From Kangiella taiwanensis (GTDB lineage: Bacteria > Pseudomonadota > Gammaproteobacteria > Enterobacterales > Kangiellaceae): DNA of 64,000 nt. The translations under genes and the position numbers were made by a program. Below the pieces are notes generated by a model. That model was not told the DNA's origin and did not search any database. It saw only the letters and a list, made by a program, of their open reading frames with translations. The stretch lies in assembly GCF_020005165.1 (NCBI RefSeq), contig NZ_JAHCLT010000002.1, forward strand, positions 186,001 to 250,000. Reading direction: 5' to 3'. Below, piece after piece: positions 60,054-64,000 of the stretch; positions within the stretch are counted from its first letter, which is position 1; each line of letters starts with the position of its first letter.

Positions 60054-62054
60054 TCAATCGGTAAAATATTTATTTTTCCAGCTAATGACAATGCTTACCC
60101 CACCTTGGTCAGCATGATTTCTCGCAACGATATGCCCGTTATGATAGTTAGCAATAAGTTTTGCAAGATACAGACCTAGCCCCAAGTGCCCACCTGAGTT
60201 TTTTCTACTGGAATGCATTAAGCTAAATACTGACTTAAGCGCTTTCTTATCAATCACGGGGCCACGGTTGCTGACTTCAAATACCAGCCGAGACTCTTCA
60301 GTCTTAAGCTCAAGCTTTATCGGGTTAGATTTATCATCGAAATCAACAGCATTTGTGATTAATTTATCCACCATTTGCACAAAAAGATCACGAGATCCCT
60401 TCAATTCGACGTCACTTAATTCTGATATAAATTCGAAGCGATGCTCTGGCCAGTTAGTCGCATATGCCCTAGTCAAGTCACGCAGCACTGATATCATATC
60501 GAACGTGTGTTTGTCAGCGCTCTTAATCGCCTGCTCTAATCGAGTTGCTTCACTGAGACGACTCAAAGTTTGACTCATGCGACTCGCACCCGACTGTGCA
60601 GTCTGTAGCATCTGTGCATCAAGTTCCGATAAGTTTTCAATGCTTAAGTTATCTAACGAGCTGCGAATAATCGCGATGGGTGTGCGCAGTTCATGGTTAA
60701 GTCTTGCGACTAGTTTTTCCTGATAATCGTGATGCTGCTTCAAGCGAGTTGTCAGATGTGAGAAAGTGTTTGTCAGATCGGCGACTTCATCATCATAGTA
60801 TTCTTCTCGTTCGATGACATGGCGAATTTGGCCCTGTTCCGAGACAGCCTCCTCGGTAATATCTCGAAGCTCAACAATACGGCGACTGTAGTCTTTACTG
60901 GAGCGGTATAACCACCACACCATCAATACCCAGAATAGCAGCATTAAGAGCAACATGCGTAACCAGAAATCACGTAGGTATAACTTTTGGTTGATTGCTG
61001 ATGACTCTAAAATCAAAGCCCCAACGACTTGCTCTCCATCATACAATGGTTCAAGTATTCTTGAATATGCCGTAAGCTTTCCTTCACTGATTAATTGCTC
61101 CTGAGCTTGGCCTTGCAATGTTTTGTCTAACTCTTCGCTGGATAAGCTGACCTTACTTCCTCTGGTTTCTATCGGACTTAGGTCATTTAACCAAAGTTTA
61201 TTACGCCAATGTCCTTTAATATCCTGATGAGGCTGGCCATAGCTATAGACAATATCACCAGACAGATTCGTTACCATGACTCGATAATCATCTGCACTCA
61301 GGCGAGATAGGGCCCCGACATTCAACATGCTATTAAGCGTAACTTGTTCGAAATTTGTAAATGAATACAAGCCCTGTAGCTCTGGACCAGCATTGCCGTT
61401 ATCTACATCATGAATTTCTGCACTGAACATTGTCCCTACTAGATCACGTGGCAGTCGGACTTCAAGTTGATATCCTCGCGTTGACTCCTGCCAAACCGCA
61501 TACACCGAATTGATGTCTATAAAACCGTTACTGGTTTGGCGTAACGCAGAAACACGACCTGGCGATTGCGGTGAAAACTGTAGTCGATAACCATCAAGCT
61601 GTAACTCAACCTTATCCGATAGCCCGGTCATATCGAGCCTTTTCCGATAAATGATGTCATCATCCTCGACCTTAAGTAGCAGAAAAAAGTGCTGCTGGTC
61701 TTCAACCAAATTCAGCTCAGCCTTTTGACCAAAGTTCTGGATGCTAGTACTAAAACCATGATAGGGATACCATTCGTCTGAAAAACCATCGACTAGAATA
61801 CCCGTTTCACGGAGCGCGACCTGTAAACTAGGCTTCACACCATTAGTATCAAGCTTTTGTCTAAAATTATTATCATGCTGAATTAACTGTTCAAAGAAAC
61901 TGCGTAGGTTATTTGCCTGTTGAATGGTTTGCTGGAAATTATCTCTCTCTAAGTCGCTCTCAAACTTACTGTCAATCAACCAACTCGCTAGCGGGATCAG
62001 CAAAAATACACAGCTGATCAATAAAATGCGCCATTTGAGAGATAAAGATTTCAT
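60054..62054 (-). CDS. Sensor histidine kinase resembling the dedicated-sortase-system kinase
   Basis: A 666-residue inner-membrane kinase. First span at about 8-26, a large periplasmic part (about 27-360) with an ILVDGFSDEWYPY segment and DOMON-like strands, a second span near 365-385, HAMP-like linker, H-box LNHELRTPIAIIRS (about 455), N-box LITNAVDFDD and G-box GGHLGLGLYLAKLIANYHNG. The periplasmic 'DG-x-x-DEW' layout and the partner regulator resemble the proteobacterial dedicated sortase kinase (TIGR03785), from memory. No sortase or LPXTG protein gene lies in this window. It follows the regulator by 18 bases. Confidence 0.82.
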   Translation of the reverse strand: MKSLSLKWRILLISCVFLLIPLASWLIDSKFESDLERDNFQQTIQQANNLRSFFEQLIQHDNNFRQKLDTNGVKPSLQVALRETGILVDGFSDEWYPYHGFSTSIQNFGQKAELNLVEDQQHFFLLLKVEDDDIIYRKRLDMTGLSDKVELQLDGYRLQFSPQSPGRVSALRQTSNGFIDINSVYAVWQESTRGYQLEVRLPRDLVGTMFSAEIHDVDNGNAGPELQGLYSFTNFEQVTLNSMLNVGALSRLSADDYRVMVTNLSGDIVYSYGQPHQDIKGHWRNKLWLNDLSPIETRGSKVSLSSEELDKTLQGQAQEQLISEGKLTAYSRILEPLYDGEQVVGALILESSAINQKLYLRDFWLRMLLLMLLFWVLMVWWLYRSSKDYSRRIVELRDITEEAVSEQGQIRHVIEREEYYDDEVADLTNTFSHLTTRLKQHHDYQEKLVARLNHELRTPIAIIRSSLDNLSIENLSELDAQMLQTAQSGASRMSQTLSRLSEATRLEQAIKSADKHTFDMISVLRDLTRAYATNWPEHRFEFISELSDVELKGSRDLFVQMVDKLITNAVDFDDKSNPIKLELKTEESRLVFEVSNRGPVIDKKALKSVFSLMHSSRKNSGGHLGLGLYLAKLIANYHNGHIVARNHADQGGVSIVISWKNKYFTD

Positions 62055-62072
62055 CAGTAAAGACTATACCAA

Positions 62073-62765
62073 CTAAGCTTGATTCCAGCGATAACCCATC
62101 CCATAAACCGTCTCAATAGAATCGAACTCTTTGTCGATACGCTGAAACTTTTGGCGGATGCGCTTAATGTGAGACGTAATGGTACTATCATCGACAACAG
62201 CTTTTACCGCCTGCATCAATTGCTCACGGTTTTTAACATGACCCGGACGAGACACTAACGCGTTGACGATCCAAAACTCACTGACCGTTAAATCGACTAA
62301 CTGGCCGTTCCATTTCACACTTAAGCGCTCGTTATCAATCTCAAGAGAACCTACTTCATGAATGGCATTCGCATTAGGAGCGGTCTGCAAAGAGTCTAAG
62401 CGACGAAATAGTGCTGAAATTCGGGCCAAGAGATGCGGTAAGCTGATATCCTTGGTCAAATAATCATCAGCACCTAAGCGTAATCCAGAGATAATGTCTA
62501 AATCACTGTCTAAGGCCGTCAAAAAGATGATGGGTAACTGGGTCGATTTTTGGCGCAAACTACGGCAGATCTCAAACCCTGCTTCATGCTCATTTCCCAG
62601 GCCAATATCCAATAAAACTAAATCAGGTAGACGATTAGCAAAAGCCGTTTCTGCTTCTTGCTTCGTTTCGTAAACTACGACTTCGTAGCCGGACTTTTTT
62701 AAAGCCATGCTATAGTTTTGTTGTAACAATGGTTCGTCTTCAACAACTGCGATTCGCTTGCCCAT
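62073..62765 (-). CDS. OmpR-family response regulator, dedicated-sortase-system type
   Basis: A 230-residue response regulator. The receiver domain (about 1-125) has the acidic pair EDE, phospho-Asp in LVLLDIGLG and LTKDIS; the winged-helix domain (about 133-228) has LTVSEFWIVNAL, DDSTITSHIKRIRQKF and VYGMGYRW. The LLDIGLGxExExGF stretch and the YGMGYRW end strongly recall TIGR03787, the regulator partnering the sortase-system kinase. First gene of the three-gene operon running to 57008. Confidence 0.87.
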   Translation of the reverse strand: MGKRIAVVEDEPLLQQNYSMALKKSGYEVVVYETKQEAETAFANRLPDLVLLDIGLGNEHEAGFEICRSLRQKSTQLPIIFLTALDSDLDIISGLRLGADDYLTKDISLPHLLARISALFRRLDSLQTAPNANAIHEVGSLEIDNERLSVKWNGQLVDLTVSEFWIVNALVSRPGHVKNREQLMQAVKAVVDDSTITSHIKRIRQKFQRIDKEFDSIETVYGMGYRWNQA

Positions 62766-62857
62766 GGAATTTCCTAATTTTTCGCTTGTCTACCAGTTTA
62801 TAGGTAAGTAAGGTAAAATAACTTTACTGAATAATCCAACCATTTTAAGACTTTTTC

Positions 62858-63613
62858 ATGCAAAACTACCAACCTAACGACAACTTTCTTCAAGATAAAA
62901 TCATTTTGGTCACTGGAGCAACAGACGGAATCGGCAAAGAAGTCGCTCTTGAGTATGCAAATAACGGGGCAACGGTGGTTCTATTGTCCCGAGATACGCG
63001 TAAACTAGAGAAAGTCTATGATGAAATTGAGGCGTTAGGTTATCCGCAACCCGCCTACTTACCTGTAAATTTACAAGACAATAACCCTGAGACCTACCAA
63101 AAGGTCGCGGAAGTTATCGAGAAAGAATTTGGTCGCTTAGACGGATTGCTACACAATGCCGGTGATTTGGGACTATTAAGCCCTTATGAGCACTTTGATG
63201 ACGAAACTTGGATGCGAGTCATGCAGATCAACGTTAATGCACCCTTTTTACTGACAAAATACTGCATCCCTCTACTGAAAAAATCGAAAAGCTCATCGTT
63301 AGTATTCACCTCTTCAGGTGTAGGTCGCCAAGGAAGAGCCTACTGGGGTGCATACGCAGCCTCTAAATTTGCAAATGAAGGCATGATGCAGACATTAGCT
63401 GACGAGCTTGAGACTAGCAATGTCCGTGTGAATAGCATTAACCCAGGCGCAACTCGGACCAAAATGCGAGCAAACGCTTATCCTGGCGAAGATCCTGAAA
63501 CATTACCAACACCTGAAGACATCATGCCTGCCTACTTGTGGTTAATGGATGACGCGTCGAAAGCAGCTAACGGACAAGCCATTGACGCTAGAGATTTCAT
63601 CAAAAAAGCTTAA
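62858..63613 (+). CDS. yciK: YciK-type short-chain dehydrogenase
   Basis: A 251-residue NAD(P)-dependent oxidoreductase. TGATDGIG at residues 19-26 binds the cofactor, NAG is in LLHNAGDLG, the catalytic Ser is in VFTSSGVG and Tyr/Lys in YAASKFANEG. The YciK group has unknown substrate and lies next to gph in Pseudomonas; here the signalling operon stands between them. Confidence 0.93.
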   Translation: MQNYQPNDNFLQDKIILVTGATDGIGKEVALEYANNGATVVLLSRDTRKLEKVYDEIEALGYPQPAYLPVNLQDNNPETYQKVAEVIEKEFGRLDGLLHNAGDLGLLSPYEHFDDETWMRVMQINVNAPFLLTKYCIPLLKKSKSSSLVFTSSGVGRQGRAYWGAYAASKFANEGMMQTLADELETSNVRVNSINPGATRTKMRANAYPGEDPETLPTPEDIMPAYLWLMDDASKAANGQAIDARDFIKKA

Positions 63614-63634
63614 GCTCGATACAAGGAAGCATGC

Positions 63635-64000
63635 TTGAAGAACCTCAGTTTACATAAAGCAACAACGGCTGACTCCACAGTAGAGTCAGCTGTCCCAGTA
63701 CAGTTTGCTGCAATAGATCTTGGCTCCAATAGCTTTCACTTAGCTGTTGCAGAGTTTGATGGGCACACACTTCGCGTCATCAGTCGCTTAAAAGAAAAGG
63801 TTCAGCTAGCCGCAGGACTAGACCAGAACGATATTCTTTCCGACGAAGCTATTCAGCGCGGACTAAACTGCTTACAGCTCTTTGCTGAGCGTATTCAAGA
63901 TATTGATCGTCAATTTGTTACTGTCGTCGGCACATTTACGCTGCGCAAAGCCGTTAACGCCTCAACGTTTGTTAAGCAAGCTGAGCAAATACTCAATCAC
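63635..64000 (+). CDS. ppx: Exopolyphosphatase/pppGpp phosphohydrolase, 5' part
   Basis: The first 122 codons; the gene runs off the right window edge. AAIDLGSNSFHLAVAEFDG is the phosphate-1 site of the Ppx/GppA family, followed by LKEKVQLAAGLD and VVGTFTLRKAVN. The start is TTG at 63635, supported by AAGGA seven bases upstream. Ppx degrades polyphosphate; GppA converts pppGpp to ppGpp. The two cannot be separated from this part. Confidence 0.9.
   Translation, partial: MKNLSLHKATTADSTVESAVPVQFAAIDLGSNSFHLAVAEFDGHTLRVISRLKEKVQLAAGLDQNDILSDEAIQRGLNCLQLFAERIQDIDRQFVTVVGTFTLRKAVNASTFVKQAEQILNH

Overview
The window reads as chromosomal DNA of a marine-type gammaproteobacterium. The proteins and gene order point to the Oceanospirillales/Kangiellaceae area. 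Kangiella is my best guess, with only moderate confidence because no 16S gene is present. The gene order yciK, gph/mupP, ubiG, mtaD, gyrA, serC, hisC, cmk, rpsA, ihfB, lapA and the linked uvrB, aspC-type aminotransferase, tRNA-Asn, comEA match the neighbourhood I remember from Pseudomonas.

1-1103 (minus): the start of cysN and all of cysD (ATP sulfurylase). 1239-29321 (minus): a polysaccharide (O-antigen/capsule) operon of about 24 genes. In transcription order it runs cysQ, wza-like, wzi, wzz, wecA-like, tviB/wbpO, wbpP/tviC, acetyltransferase, SpsF-NeuB fusion, acetyltransferase, GT2-cytidylyltransferase fusion, wzx, sialyltransferase-like gene, wzy, GT4, formyltransferase, deacetylase, rfbB-A-C-D, pgi, a UDP-sugar dehydrogenase-like gene lacking catalytic residues, and a phosphohexomutase. 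A JUMPstart/ops element precedes cysQ, and rfaH, whose product reads ops, lies just upstream. The operon can supply UDP-GlcNAc/GalNAc uronates, dTDP-rhamnose and a CMP-activated nonulosonic (sialic-like) acid. Its core from about 10 to 19 kb is visibly more AT-rich than the flanks.

29539-34336: rfaH, an MlaC-like gene, uvrB, an aspartate-type aminotransferase and tRNA-Asn(GTT) with promoter and terminator. 34380-39284 is an accessory stretch: a lipoprotein, an HTH regulator with a palindrome in its upstream region, a possible minus-strand small RNA, two tandem copies of an unrecognised three-gene module (a 52-residue peptide, a polytopic membrane protein and a single-span protein, the last two overlapping by over 100 nt), and a rhombosortase divergent from the second copy.

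39281-46005: comEA, pyrF, lapB, lapA, ihfB, rpsA, cmk and hisC. 46203-50232: an Oar-like TonB-dependent receptor and a membrane diguanylate cyclase, sitting where pheA/aroA would be expected. 50224-57033: serC, gyrA, then mtaD-ubiG-gph/mupP. 57008-62765: a response regulator and histidine kinase resembling the proteobacterial dedicated sortase pair, followed by a GAF-PAS-GGDEF-EAL protein. 62858-64000: yciK and the start of ppx.

The most novel-looking material is (a) the duplicated peptide/membrane-protein module with evidence of constrained overlapping reading frames, and (b) the nonulosonate branch of the polysaccharide locus, where two enzymes are built as unusual fusions.
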